From Halotalea alkalilenta (lineage in GTDB: Bacteria > Pseudomonadota > Gammaproteobacteria > Pseudomonadales > Halomonadaceae), in contig NZ_CP015243.1 of NCBI RefSeq assembly GCF_001648175.1, positions 4,030,001-4,094,000 on the forward strand: DNA of 64,000 nt, written 5' to 3'. A program made the translations under genes and the position numbers. Shown here piece by piece: positions 18,434-27,586 of the stretch (position 1 is the first letter of the stretch; every line of letters starts with the position of its first letter). A model generated the notes under the pieces. The model was not told the DNA's origin. It was given only the letters and a program-made list of their open reading frames with translations, and did not search any database.

Positions 18434-19354
18434 TTAGCGCCGGACCTTGCTGGCCACCAGCCCTTCCGGGCGAAGCAGCAGGATGAAGATCACCGTCAGC
18501 AGGGTGAGCACCTTGGCCATCGATCCACCCATGAAGAACTCCATCACCGATTGGGCCTGGGCGATGGAGAAGGCCGAGGCGATGGTGCCGATCAGGCTGC
18601 CCGCGCCGCCGAAGACCACCACCAGGAAGGTGTCGACGATGTAGAGCGATCCACTCGTCGGCCCGGTGGAGGAGATGGTGGTGAATGCCGCCCCAGCGAT
18701 ACCGGCGATGCCGCAGCCGATCGCGAAGGTCATGCGGTCGACCCGCTTGGTATTGATCCCCACCGCGCCGCTCATCTCGCGGTTGGCGGTGGTGCATCGC
18801 ACCCTCAGCCCCCAGCGCGAGCGATAGAGGAACCACCACACCGCGACGGTGACCAGCACGGTGAGCAGCATGATCGCCAGGCCGTTCAGCGGGATGTCGA
18901 TGATCATCGTCGGGCGATAGGAGCCGCGCAGCCAGTCGGGTACCGGCACGCTCACTTCACGGGCACCGAACGCCGAGCGAAAGCCCTGCTGCATGATCAG
19001 CGCCAGCCCCCAGGTGGCCAGCAAGGTATCCAGCGGCCGGTGATAGAGATGACGGATCAACAGCCACTCGATCAGATAACCGGCCACGAAGGCGGCGAGG
19101 AACGCCACTGGAATGGCCAGCAGCACGGAGATATCCGTGCCCGCCGGCAAATGGCGCAGGGCGCCGGAGAGCAGGTAGGAGGCATAGGCACCGATCACCA
19201 TGAACTCGCCATGGGCCATGTTGATGACCCGCATCTGGCCATAGATGATCGCCAGCCCCAGTGCCATCAGCAGCAGTACGCTGAAGAAGCTCAATCCAGC
19301 GAAGCCTTGCATGACGAAGATGGCGGTTAGATCTTGCGCGCTGAATCCACCCAT
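18434..19354 (-). CDS. urtB: Urea/short-chain amide ABC transporter permease
   Basis: This 306-residue LivH-family permease has eight or nine membrane segments and the typical IIYGQMRVINMAHGEFMVIGAY and FGGAGSLIGTIASAF motifs. UrtB of urease-linked clusters is usually about 500 residues because of an extra N-terminal periplasmic domain; this protein lacks it, as do the amide-transporter versions. That supports amides as the main substrate, though it is only suggestive. It follows urtA by 89 bp, a gap with no clear terminator. Confidence 0.9.
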   Translation of the reverse strand: MGGFSAQDLTAIFVMQGFAGLSFFSVLLLMALGLAIIYGQMRVINMAHGEFMVIGAYASYLLSGALRHLPAGTDISVLLAIPVAFLAAFVAGYLIEWLLIRHLYHRPLDTLLATWGLALIMQQGFRSAFGAREVSVPVPDWLRGSYRPTMIIDIPLNGLAIMLLTVLVTVAVWWFLYRSRWGLRVRCTTANREMSGAVGINTKRVDRMTFAIGCGIAGIAGAAFTTISSTGPTSGSLYIVDTFLVVVFGGAGSLIGTIASAFSIAQAQSVMEFFMGGSMAKVLTLLTVIFILLLRPEGLVASKVRR

Positions 19355-19443
19355 GGTGGCTTCCCCCTGTAGCAGGCAGCGTTACGCGGAAACGTCTCGG
19401 TGGGCCGCGACGACGCGGGGGTCGCCGCGGGCAGGGGCGCGAC

Positions 19444-20694
19444 TTACTGATAGCCTTCCGGGAAAGGATTGGGCTCGATCGGTTCGGACTCCCAGACCAC
19501 CGTCGCCTGGCCATCATTGTTCCAGCGCCCGATCCGGGTCTGGCTCCACAGGTGACGATTCGGGTGCACCTTGACGTAGCCTTCGGGCGCAGTGGTCAAC
19601 TCGATGTCGGCCATGGCGGCGGAGACCGCCTCGACATCGAAGCTGCCGGCCTTCTCCACCCCGGCCTTCCAAAGCCAAGGGCCGAGATAGGCGGCCTGGG
19701 TCACGTCGCCGATCACGCTATCCTCGCCCCAGCGCTGCTTGAAGGCTTCGACGAAGGCGGCGTTGTTGTCGTTGTCGAGGCTCTGGAAGTACTTCATCGA
19801 GGAGTAGAAGCCTTCGACGTTCTCACCGCCGATACCCAGCACCTCGTCCTCGGTGACCGAGATGGTCAAAAGCGTCTGGTTCTCGGCGTTGATCCCGGCG
19901 GCATTGAGCTGGCGGAACCACGCCACGTTGCTGCCGCCGACCACGGCGGCGAAGATCACGTCGGGATTGCGCAGCCGGATGCGGTTGATGTTGGAGCCGA
20001 AGGAGGTATGGCCGAGGGGTGCGTAGTCCTCGCCCAGCACCTCGCCGCCGAGCACGTCCTCGATGTGGATGCGCGCGATCTTCATCGAGGTGCGCGGCCA
20101 GATGTAGTCCGAGCCGATCAGGTAGAAGGTGCGAGCGCCCTGCTCGTTCCACGCCCAGTCGATGCCGGCGAGGATCTGCTGGGTGGCTTCCTGGCCGGTG
20201 TAGATGACGTTGGGCGATTGTTCGAGCCCTTCATAGAAGGTCGGGTAGTAGAGCAATCCGTTCTCACGCTCCACCACCGGTAGCATCGCCTTGCGCGAGG
20301 CGGAGGTCCAAGCGCCGAAGATCGCCGCCACCTTGTCCTGGGTCAGAAGCTTGCGGGTACGGTCGGCGAAGGTTGGCCAGTCGCTGGCGCCATCCTCGAT
20401 GATCGGCTCGATCTGGCGACCCAGCACCCCGCCCTGGGCGTTGATCTGCTCGATCGCCAGCCGCTCCGCCTCCACCGAGCCGGTCTCGCTGATCGCCATG
20501 GTGCCGGTCAGGGAGTGCAGGATACCGACCCGCACCGTATCGTCGGTGACCGCAAGGCCGGTGGTATTGATCTCTTCCGTAGGTGGGTTGGCGAGAGCGA
20601 AGGTGGACAGCGCCAGCGCCACCGGCAGTGCCATCAGTCCCATCGTCAGGCTGCGCCACGGCGTCGGCGAACATGGGTATTGGATTGTTTTCAT
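19444..20694 (-). CDS. urtA: Urea/short-chain amide ABC transporter substrate-binding protein
   Basis: This 416-residue periplasmic binding protein of the Peripla_BP_5 family (UrtA/FmdD/AmiC-like) captures urea or small amides for UrtBCDE. A signal peptide with core MALPVALALSTFALA ends near residue 35. The mature part opens VRVGILHSLTGTMAISE and contains AIFGAWTSASRKAMLPVVE and the ligand-region YTGQEATQQ, all typical. The ATG at 20694 (MKTIQY) follows GGGGAC; a start at 20730 would precede the signal peptide with acidic residues and is unlikely. It leads the operon, divergent from the sensor kinase. Confidence 0.93.
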   Translation of the reverse strand: MKTIQYPCSPTPWRSLTMGLMALPVALALSTFALANPPTEEINTTGLAVTDDTVRVGILHSLTGTMAISETGSVEAERLAIEQINAQGGVLGRQIEPIIEDGASDWPTFADRTRKLLTQDKVAAIFGAWTSASRKAMLPVVERENGLLYYPTFYEGLEQSPNVIYTGQEATQQILAGIDWAWNEQGARTFYLIGSDYIWPRTSMKIARIHIEDVLGGEVLGEDYAPLGHTSFGSNINRIRLRNPDVIFAAVVGGSNVAWFRQLNAAGINAENQTLLTISVTEDEVLGIGGENVEGFYSSMKYFQSLDNDNNAAFVEAFKQRWGEDSVIGDVTQAAYLGPWLWKAGVEKAGSFDVEAVSAAMADIELTTAPEGYVKVHPNRHLWSQTRIGRWNNDGQATVVWESEPIEPNPFPEGYQ

Positions 20695-21066
20695 GGTTGT
20701 CCCCTGGTCAGCGTCTTCGATGGGAATCACTCTGAGTCCCTCGGCTAGCCAGTATGGGAACCGCGCCCTGATCGGCCCATGCGGGAAATACTCCAGGCCA
20801 CTACGTCATTTGACGCATACCGCACCGCGCCGCCAGCCCCTAGGCTTCGCAGGTACCCAACGAAGATGCATAGGCGAACTGGAGATGCCTCCTGGTCGTT
20901 TAATGGCTTCTGCGATCTTTTCCGCTTATAACCAGGGCGCGGCCTCCAGTCGTCGGCTCCGTGACAACCTGGGTCGTATCGACGCTTACCCGCTTGCCGC
21001 CGCCGGCGCGACCTCGGAACAAGCGTCAACACGCCCGAGGCCAAGGACAATAACAAAAGCGCCATC
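20695..21066. other. Divergent intergenic region urtA/sensor kinase
   Basis: This 372-bp region separates urtA from the kinase-regulator pair and holds the second copy of the shared operator at 20802-20817. I could not pick reliable -10/-35 or -24/-12 boxes. No small gene is evident. Confidence 0.6.
20802..20817. promoter_or_regulatory. Operator shared by fmdA and urtA (urtA copy)
   Basis: TACGTC-ATTT-GACGCA lies 108 bp upstream of urtA. It differs at two positions from the perfect palindrome upstream of fmdA, and matching flanks (ACTACGTCATTYGACGYAT) extend the likeness. It also lies 250 bp upstream of the sensor kinase gene, so it could serve both directions. Confidence 0.7.
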
Positions 21067-24000
21067 ATGCGGAGGGTTACGACCTTGCCGTACAGAACCG
21101 GAAGAGAACGGACCACTACCCAGCAGCGGATCTTCCGTGTCAGGCGAAACTACAACAAGTGGGTAGCCAACCAGACCCTCGAAGACTTCGCCCTGCGCTT
21201 CACCGCTAAATCGGCTCGCCGCTGGTCGGCCGGACGTGTAGCCCATACCGCGCTCGGTGCGATTTCCTTCCTCGCCCTGGAAGCGATCGGCGGGGCGCTC
21301 ACCCTCAACTACGGTTTCACCAACGCGGTCGCGGCGATCATCGTGGTGAGCCTGGCGATCTTCCTGCTCAGCCTGCCGGTGAGCTACTACGCGTCCCGCT
21401 ATGGGGTGGACATCGATCTGCTCACCCGCGGCGCCGGCTTCGGCTACCTGGGCTCCACGCTGACATCGCTGATCTACGCCACCTTCACCTTCATCTTCTT
21501 CGCCCTGGAAGCGGCGATCATGGCGCTGGCGCTGGAGGTGCTGTTCGGCATTCCGCTCACATGGGGTTATGTGATCAGCTCCCTGGTGGTGATCCCCATC
21601 GTCACCCATGGCATCACCTACATCAGCCGTTTCCAGATCTGGACCCAGCCGCTGTGGATCGTCCTGCAACTGGCACCCTTCGTCTTCATCCTGATGCAGG
21701 ACCCCGCATCGCTCGGGCGCTGGTCGGACTTCGACGGGCTCGACAACGTAGGGGGTGGATTCGACCTGCTGCTGTTCGGCGCGGGGGCGACGGTGATGTT
21801 CGCACTAGTGGCGCAGATCGGCGAGCAGGTCGACTTCCTGCGCTTTCTGCCGGAGCCCACCGCCGGCAAGCGCCTGCACTGGTGGCTGGCGATGCTGAGC
21901 GGCGGGCCCGGCTGGGCGATCGTCGGTGCGATCAAGGCCCTGGCCGGCTCGTTTCTCGCGGTACTGGCCTTTTCCCATGGGCTGTCGCGCAGCCAAGCCC
22001 AGGAGCCGATGCACATGTATCTGGTGGCCTTCGGCCACATCACCTCCCACCCCGCCACGCTGATGGCGATGGCCGGCATCTTCGTGGTGCTCTCTCAGCT
22101 CAAGATCAACGTCACCAACGCCTACGCAGGCTCGATCGCCTGGTCGAACTTCTTCTCGCGCCTCACCCACAGCCATCCGGGTCGCGTGGTATGGCTGGTG
22201 TTCAACGTGATGATCGCCCTGGTGCTGATGGAAATCGGCATCTACCGGGCGTTCGAAGCCATCCTCGGCACCTACTCGATGGTGGCAATGGCTTGGATCG
22301 GCTCGCTGGTGGCGGACCTGGTGATCAACAAACCGCTGGGCTTGAGCCCCAAGCACATCGAGTTCAAGCGCGCCTACCTCTACGATCTCAATCCAGTGGG
22401 CTTCGGTTCGATGCTGCTGGCCACGGCCATAGCCTTGACGGCACGCCTCGGCCTGTGGGGAGAGGTACCAGCGGCACTGGCCTCCTTCCTGGCACTGCTC
22501 ACCGCCTTCATCGCCGCTCCGGCCATCGCGCTCTATACCCGAGGGCGCTACTACATCGCCCGCACCCCGGAGCCGGCCACCGCCACCCGGGGCCGCCCGT
22601 GCTGCATCTGCGAGCACCACTTCGACGACGAAGACATGGCCTTCTGCCCGGCCTACAACAGCCCGATATGCTCACTGTGCTGCTCGCTGGACGCGCGCTG
22701 CAACGATGCCTGCAAGCAGCATGCGGGTTTCCAGCAGCAGTTGATCGACTGGCTGGGCATGGTCCTGCCGCAACGAGCGCTCAAGCACATCAACTCAAGG
22801 ATCGGACACTTCATCAGCCTGCTGATGTTGATCATCCTGGTGATCGCAGGCTTCTTCGCACTGGTCTTCTACCAGCTCCCCGCCACGACGCCGGAAGTGA
22901 GCGAACTGATGGCCACCACCCTGGCAAAAGTCTTCGCCATTCTGGTGATCATCAGCGGCGTGGTGGCCTGGCTGTTCGTGCTCGCCCACGAGAGCCGGGT
23001 GGTCGCCCAAGAGGAATCCCATCGGCAAACCCGGATGCTGACGGCGGAAATCAAGGCCCACGAGAAAACCGATCTCGCCCTGCAAAAGGCCAAGGAGCTG
23101 GCGGAAGCCGCCAATCAAGCGAAGAGCCGCTACCTCACCGGGCTCAGCCACGAGCTCCGGTCACCCTTGAATGCCGCCTTCGGCTACGCCCAGCTGCTGG
23201 AGCACGACCCGCTGATTCCCGAACATCGCCGGGAGGCGGTGGCCGCCATCCGCCGCAGTACGGGGCACCTCTCGGATCTCATCGAAGGGCTGCTGGAGAT
23301 ATCCAAGATCGAGGCCGGGCGCCTGGAGCTCTATCGCAACCGGGTCCGCGTCCGGTCGCTGATCGATGAGCTGGTGGCGATGTTCCGCCTGCAGGCGCAG
23401 GGGAAAGGCATCGGCTTCGAATTCCACCACCAGGGGAGCATCCCCGAATGGGTCACCACCGATGAAAGGCGTCTGCGCCAGATACTCATCAACCTGCTTT
23501 CCAATGCGATCAAGTTCACCAATCGGGGCAAAGTGACGCTGAGCTTCCGCTACCGCAATCAGGTGGCGGAATTCACCGTCAAAGACACCGGGATAGGGAT
23601 CGCCGAGGAGGACATGCAGCGCATCTTCCGACCGTTCGAGCGGATTCGTAAGCCCGGGGTACCGGCGGTCAACGGCACCGGTCTGGGACTCACCATCACC
23701 CAGCTACTGACCGGCATCATGGGAGGCGACCTGCAGGTCTCGAGCCAGCCCGGCAAGGGCAGCGAGTTCCGCCTTTCGGTGATGCTCTCGAGCTTTACCC
23801 AAGGGACGCAGCCACGAGCGTCGGATCGCCCCATCGACGGCTACAGCGGCGAGCGGAAAACACTGCTGGTGATCGACGATGACCCCACCCATCGAGGCCT
23901 GATCAGCGACATGCTGACCCCGCTGGGATTTCAGGTCATCGAAGCGCCGGATGGCCGCTGCGGCCTGGACCTGGCATTAAACAACCCGCCGGACCTGGTG

Positions 24001-24465
24001 CTGATGGATGTGGCCATGCCGCAAATGGACGGCTGGCAAACCGCGCGATTGCTGCGCCGGCAGGGATATCGCGCGCCGTTGGTGATGATCTCCGCGAGCG
24101 CCCGGGAAAATCACGCCGCGGCCCTGTCCCAAGGGCTGCACGATGACTACCTGATCAAGCCGTTCAAGCTGGGGGCACTGCTCGACACCTTGGCCCGGCA
24201 GCTCGAGCTGGGCTGGATCCATCGGCACGAACGCAGCGCCGCCCCCGCCGGCCTCGCGCTCGAGGAGGTGCAGGAACTTAACGGAGATCTACGCGACGAA
24301 CTGGTCGCGCTCGCTGAAATCGGTCATCTGCGCGGGTTGCGAGAGCGCCTGCTGCAAGCGCGCCAGAGTGGACTGATCCCCGCACCGCTGGCGATGTCCC
24401 TCGAGTCGGCGATGAACCGATTCGATTTCCATGAACTGATACGACTACTGGAACCACACCAATGA
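21067..24465 (+). CDS. NCS1 transporter-fused hybrid sensor histidine kinase
   Basis: This 1132-residue protein has four parts. Residues 40-490 form an NCS1-type (cytosine/purine permease) domain with about a dozen membrane segments. Residues 512-549 hold a Cys-rich knot (CCICEHH ... FCPAYNSPICSLCC ... CNDAC) that could bind zinc or a cluster. After two more membrane helices near 580-640 comes a histidine kinase with His695 (SHELRSPLN), an N-box NLLSNAIKF and DTGIGIAEED. A receiver with Asp981 (VLMDVAMPQMDG) and a helical tail end the protein. By analogy with CbrA-like transporter kinases it may sense substrate through the permease. It is divergent from urtA and overlaps the response regulator gene. 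Confidence 0.9.
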   Translation: MRRVTTLPYRTGRERTTTQQRIFRVRRNYNKWVANQTLEDFALRFTAKSARRWSAGRVAHTALGAISFLALEAIGGALTLNYGFTNAVAAIIVVSLAIFLLSLPVSYYASRYGVDIDLLTRGAGFGYLGSTLTSLIYATFTFIFFALEAAIMALALEVLFGIPLTWGYVISSLVVIPIVTHGITYISRFQIWTQPLWIVLQLAPFVFILMQDPASLGRWSDFDGLDNVGGGFDLLLFGAGATVMFALVAQIGEQVDFLRFLPEPTAGKRLHWWLAMLSGGPGWAIVGAIKALAGSFLAVLAFSHGLSRSQAQEPMHMYLVAFGHITSHPATLMAMAGIFVVLSQLKINVTNAYAGSIAWSNFFSRLTHSHPGRVVWLVFNVMIALVLMEIGIYRAFEAILGTYSMVAMAWIGSLVADLVINKPLGLSPKHIEFKRAYLYDLNPVGFGSMLLATAIALTARLGLWGEVPAALASFLALLTAFIAAPAIALYTRGRYYIARTPEPATATRGRPCCICEHHFDDEDMAFCPAYNSPICSLCCSLDARCNDACKQHAGFQQQLIDWLGMVLPQRALKHINSRIGHFISLLMLIILVIAGFFALVFYQLPATTPEVSELMATTLAKVFAILVIISGVVAWLFVLAHESRVVAQEESHRQTRMLTAEIKAHEKTDLALQKAKELAEAANQAKSRYLTGLSHELRSPLNAAFGYAQLLEHDPLIPEHRREAVAAIRRSTGHLSDLIEGLLEISKIEAGRLELYRNRVRVRSLIDELVAMFRLQAQGKGIGFEFHHQGSIPEWVTTDERRLRQILINLLSNAIKFTNRGKVTLSFRYRNQVAEFTVKDTGIGIAEEDMQRIFRPFERIRKPGVPAVNGTGLGLTITQLLTGIMGGDLQVSSQPGKGSEFRLSVMLSSFTQGTQPRASDRPIDGYSGERKTLLVIDDDPTHRGLISDMLTPLGFQVIEAPDGRCGLDLALNNPPDLVLMDVAMPQMDGWQTARLLRRQGYRAPLVMISASARENHAAALSQGLHDDYLIKPFKLGALLDTLARQLELGWIHRHERSAAPAGLALEEVQELNGDLRDELVALAEIGHLRGLRERLLQARQSGLIPAPLAMSLESAMNRFDFHELIRLLEPHQ

Positions 24466-25370
24466 TCGCCGCCACCCGCAAGGATTTGATTCTGGTGGTG
24501 GACGACTCCCCGGACTCCCTGGGCATGATCCACCACGCGCTGGACCAGGCTGGACTCACCGCGCTATTGGCCCTGGAAGGCGCCCAGGCGATCAGCATCG
24601 CCGAGAAAATGGTTCCCGATCTGGTGCTCATGGACGCGATGATGCCCAACATGGACGGCTTCGAAACCTGCCGTCGACTGAAAGGAAAACCGGATCTCGC
24701 CACCGTCCCGGTGATCTTCATGACCGGGCTCACCGAGTCGGAGGACGTCATCCGCGGCCTGGAAGCGGGAGGGGTGGACTACGTCACCAAACCGGTACGC
24801 CCCAGCGAGCTCATCGCGCGCATCCGCGTGCACCTGAACAATGCCCGTCTCGCCCATAGCGCGCGCATCGCGCTGGACCACCTTGGCCAAGCTTCGTTTT
24901 CCACCGACACGACCGGCCGCTGGAGATGGGCCACGCCCTTGGCGGAAAGCCGCCTGGGAGGCAGCGAAGAACAACGCCACGAACGCCTGGCACGACTGTC
25001 GCAACACATTCGCCAGTGGCTGCTGCGCGCGCCTCAAGCCGGCGACCAGCTCGCGCTGAATCTGCTGCCTTGCGATCTACGCCTGCGCTATCTGGGAGAG
25101 GCCGCCCCTGGTGATCACCTTTTCCGGCTGCAGAGGCACAGCGCGGACGAGGAGAGCGAAGTGCTCCAGACCCAGCTGCGCCTGACCCGACGCGAAGCGC
25201 AGGTACTGCTATGGATCGCCCAGGGCAAGACCAACCGGGAAATCGGCCAGATCCTCTCCTTGAGCCCACGCACAGTGAACAAGCACCTGGAGCAGGTATT
25301 CAGGAAACTGGGCGTGGAAAATCGCACTGCCGCCGCGGCCATGGCCCTGCAGTGCCTGACCGCGGCCTAA
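24462..25370 (+). CDS. Response regulator, receiver plus LuxR helix-turn-helix
   Basis: This 302-residue regulator has a receiver domain (residues 8-125) with phosphoacceptor Asp58 (LMDAMMPNMDG) and switch Lys in YVTKPVRP. A linker of about 100 residues of unknown fold follows. The C-terminal LuxR/GerE helix-turn-helix reads LTRREAQVLLWIAQGKTNREIG. Its start overlaps the kinase stop (ATGA), so the two are a cognate pair. The likely targets are the two copies of TACGTCATTYGACGYA upstream of fmdA and urtA. That link is inference from position. Confidence 0.9.
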   Translation: MIAATRKDLILVVDDSPDSLGMIHHALDQAGLTALLALEGAQAISIAEKMVPDLVLMDAMMPNMDGFETCRRLKGKPDLATVPVIFMTGLTESEDVIRGLEAGGVDYVTKPVRPSELIARIRVHLNNARLAHSARIALDHLGQASFSTDTTGRWRWATPLAESRLGGSEEQRHERLARLSQHIRQWLLRAPQAGDQLALNLLPCDLRLRYLGEAAPGDHLFRLQRHSADEESEVLQTQLRLTRREAQVLLWIAQGKTNREIGQILSLSPRTVNKHLEQVFRKLGVENRTAAAAMALQCLTAA

Positions 25371-25736
25371 GCCCGCGACCGGGAAGGCCCTCTGCGGCCA
25401 TTGGCTGATCCAGCTACTTTCGCAAGCGCCAAACCGAGGCGCGAACGGACTGTCGAGTAAATTACTGCACCAAATTGGAACAATCAGCCACCCTTAGTAC
25501 CCCGCCTCGCTCCCTGCGCTCGCACGATGATGCCATGCTGCCAATTCAGCATCAGCATGATCGATAAATCGCAATTATCCGAACGCCTTGAGGTTAGGCG
25601 CGGTTACGCCCTCTTCCCTCGCCCATCGCCATGCCCGCACGGCGCAGTTGGTAAGCAAATTGCACTGGCCTTCGCCATCTGCGGGATCGCGGCATAACGA
25701 CGCGCCCATCGTCATTTCCAATGATCAGGAGACACC
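25371..25736. other. Upstream region of the NMT1/THI5-like operon
   Basis: This 366-bp region is lower in GC than its flanks. It contains a sigma-54 promoter at 25649-25664 and a weak NtrC-like site, TGCACC-AAATT-GGAACA, at 25466-25482. No gene was seen in it. Confidence 0.6.
25649..25664 (+). promoter_or_regulatory. Sigma-54 promoter
   Basis: TGGTAAG-CAAA-TTGCA matches the -24/-12 consensus TGGCACG-N4-TTGC(A/T) at 10 of 12 fixed positions, with GG and GC exactly 12 bp apart. The predicted start of transcription is near 25675, about 60 bp before the binding-protein gene. An NtrC-like half-conserved palindrome lies about 170 bp upstream, a normal enhancer distance. Together these suggest nitrogen-limitation control. 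Confidence 0.7.
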
Positions 25737-26771
25737 ATGACTTCGCGGCATATTTCGACGCTCCCAAGTCGCAGCGCCGGCGCTGCCCTGCTCTCGGGCC
25801 TCGGCTTCTCGCTACTGCTCGGCTTGAGCCCTAGCGCGCACGCGCTCGACGCGGTCAGCGTACAGCTCGACTGGCTGCCCGCCGGTGACAAGGCATTCGT
25901 CTATGCAGGCGTCGCCGAAGGCTTCTACCGTGATGCCGGCCTCGAGGTCACCATCCGCCCCGGCCGTGGCTCGGCCGACGCCGTCACCCAGCTCGCCGCC
26001 GGCAATGCCGACGTCGGCACCGCCGGGATCGGCTCGCTGATGCAAGCCGCCGCGGAGGGCGGTGTACCGGTCAAGGCGGTGATGTCGATCTACTCGAAGC
26101 CGCCGGATGCGATCTTCACCGTCGAGGGCTCGGGGATCACCGATCTTGAAAGCGCAGTCGGCAAGCGGCTCGCGATGCCGACCTTCTCCTCCTCCAATGC
26201 GCTATGGCCGGCGGTGCTCGAGCGCAATGGCATCGCCCCCGATTCGATCCCGGTGCTCAGTACCGACCCCAGCGGCATGGCGCCGCTGCTGGCGCAGGGG
26301 CGGGTCGACATGACCCTGAACTGGGTGACCAAGGCGCCGGAGTCCGAGTCGGTGCTGGCCCAGGCAGGCAAGCAGCTCGAGGTCCTGCCGCTCTCCGACT
26401 TCGGTCTCGAAGGCTACGGCTTCTCGCTGATGGCTTCCGAGCGAACCATCGAACAGCGCCCCGAGGTGCTCAGGCGCTTCGTCGAGGCCTCGCGCCGCGC
26501 GATCGAATTCTCCTCCGCCCATCCGGAGCAGGCCGCGGCGGCGGTCAAGGCGGCGGTGCCGGAGGCGGATCTCGCCGTGCTCGAGGGAGAGCTGCGCAAC
26601 TCGCTGCCGCTGATCGACAACGAGATCTCCGCACGCGACGGACTCGGTGCCTTCGATCCCGCGCTGCTCTCGACCACCTGGGAGTGGATCGCCGACTCGA
26701 TGGACTTCGATCGCGATGCGCTCGACCCGACAAGCCTGGTGGACACCCGCTTCCTCGGAGCCGAGCAATGA
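25737..26771 (+). CDS. NMT1/THI5-like ABC substrate-binding protein (paralogue 1)
   Basis: This 344-residue periplasmic binding protein has a signal peptide ending near residue 37 (SPSAHA) and the family opening VQLDWLPAGDKAFVYAGVAEGFY. The ligand loop GRGSADAVTQLAAGNADVG is typical of the NMT1/THI5 group, which binds pyrimidine thiamine precursors, riboflavin, nitriles or unknown heterocycles. The ATG at 25737 follows AGGAG. It overlaps the ATPase gene by four bases. It is closely similar to the protein at 28.8 kb and more distantly to that at 31.9 kb. The ligand is unknown. Confidence 0.85.
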   Translation: MTSRHISTLPSRSAGAALLSGLGFSLLLGLSPSAHALDAVSVQLDWLPAGDKAFVYAGVAEGFYRDAGLEVTIRPGRGSADAVTQLAAGNADVGTAGIGSLMQAAAEGGVPVKAVMSIYSKPPDAIFTVEGSGITDLESAVGKRLAMPTFSSSNALWPAVLERNGIAPDSIPVLSTDPSGMAPLLAQGRVDMTLNWVTKAPESESVLAQAGKQLEVLPLSDFGLEGYGFSLMASERTIEQRPEVLRRFVEASRRAIEFSSAHPEQAAAAVKAAVPEADLAVLEGELRNSLPLIDNEISARDGLGAFDPALLSTTWEWIADSMDFDRDALDPTSLVDTRFLGAEQ

Positions 26772-27586
26772 GTGCCGACGCCCACGAGCGAGCGGTGATC
26801 ACTCTCGAAGGGGTCGGCCAGACCTTCCGCTCCAGCGACGGAAGCCCGGTGATTGCGCTGGACGGCGTCGACCTGGCGCTGGAGCGCCATGAGTTCGTCT
26901 CGCTGATCGGCCCCTCCGGCTGCGGCAAGTCGACCATCCTGCGGCTGATCTCGGGTCTGTTGCTACCGACCAGCGGTCGGCTTTCGATCTACGGCAAGCG
27001 CGTCACCGAGCCGCGCGACGAGATCGGCATGGTGTTCCAGAAGGCGACCCTGCTGCCGTGGCTCTCGGTCGCCGACAACATTACCTTCCCGATGAAGCAC
27101 AAGTATGGCCGGGTCACCGCGGAGGAGAAGCGACGCGCCGGTGAGCTGCTGGAGATGATCGGACTCAAGGAGTTCGGCCACAAGCGGCCCAACGAGCTCT
27201 CCGGCGGCATGCAGCAGCGGGTCGGCATCGCCCGCTCGCTGCTGCATGATCCCGACATCCTGCTGATGGACGAGCCCTTCTCGGCGCTCGATGCGCTGAC
27301 CCGCGACGAAATGAGCTTCGAGCTGCTGCGGATCTGGAGCGAGAGGCCGAAGACCGTGGTATTCGTCACCCACTCGATCCAGGAGGCCCTGCTGCTCTCC
27401 GATCGCATCGTGGTGATGAGCGCTCGTCCCGGCCGGGTCGCCGAGATCATCGATGTGCCACTAGCACGTCCGCGCACGCTGGATACCTTGTCCGATCCGC
27501 TTTACAACCAGCTGGCCAACGATATCCGCCGCAAGGTGTTCAGCCGCGCACCGCTCGAGGCCGGTGGCGAGGGGGTCCGCGCATGA
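26768..27586 (+). CDS. ABC transporter ATP-binding protein (TauB/SsuB/ThiZ type)
   Basis: This 272-residue ATPase belongs to the nitrate/sulfonate/taurine/pyrimidine importer group. Walker A is GPSGCGKST, the signature is LSGGMQQRVGIARSL, Walker B is ILLMDEPFSALD and the switch histidine follows in VVFVTHSIQEA. It overlaps the binding-protein gene before it and the permease gene after it by four bases each, so the three are translationally coupled. Confidence 0.92.
   Translation: MSADAHERAVITLEGVGQTFRSSDGSPVIALDGVDLALERHEFVSLIGPSGCGKSTILRLISGLLLPTSGRLSIYGKRVTEPRDEIGMVFQKATLLPWLSVADNITFPMKHKYGRVTAEEKRRAGELLEMIGLKEFGHKRPNELSGGMQQRVGIARSLLHDPDILLMDEPFSALDALTRDEMSFELLRIWSERPKTVVFVTHSIQEALLLSDRIVVMSARPGRVAEIIDVPLARPRTLDTLSDPLYNQLANDIRRKVFSRAPLEAGGEGVRA

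Noticed and set aside
17253..18839. Upstream extension of the urtD frame to 777 codons
   Set aside because: The extension is antisense-like sequence within urtC and urtB, rich in Arg/His; a good ribosome site and homology start at 17252.
17363..19330. 655-codon open frame on the plus strand
   Set aside because: It is the complement of urtC and urtB and has the His/Gln/Asp-rich bias of a shadow frame.
15804..20694. Assignment of the five-gene ABC transporter strictly to urea
   Set aside because: No urease is in the window, UrtB is of the short type, and amidases are in the same operon, so I kept urea/short-chain amide.
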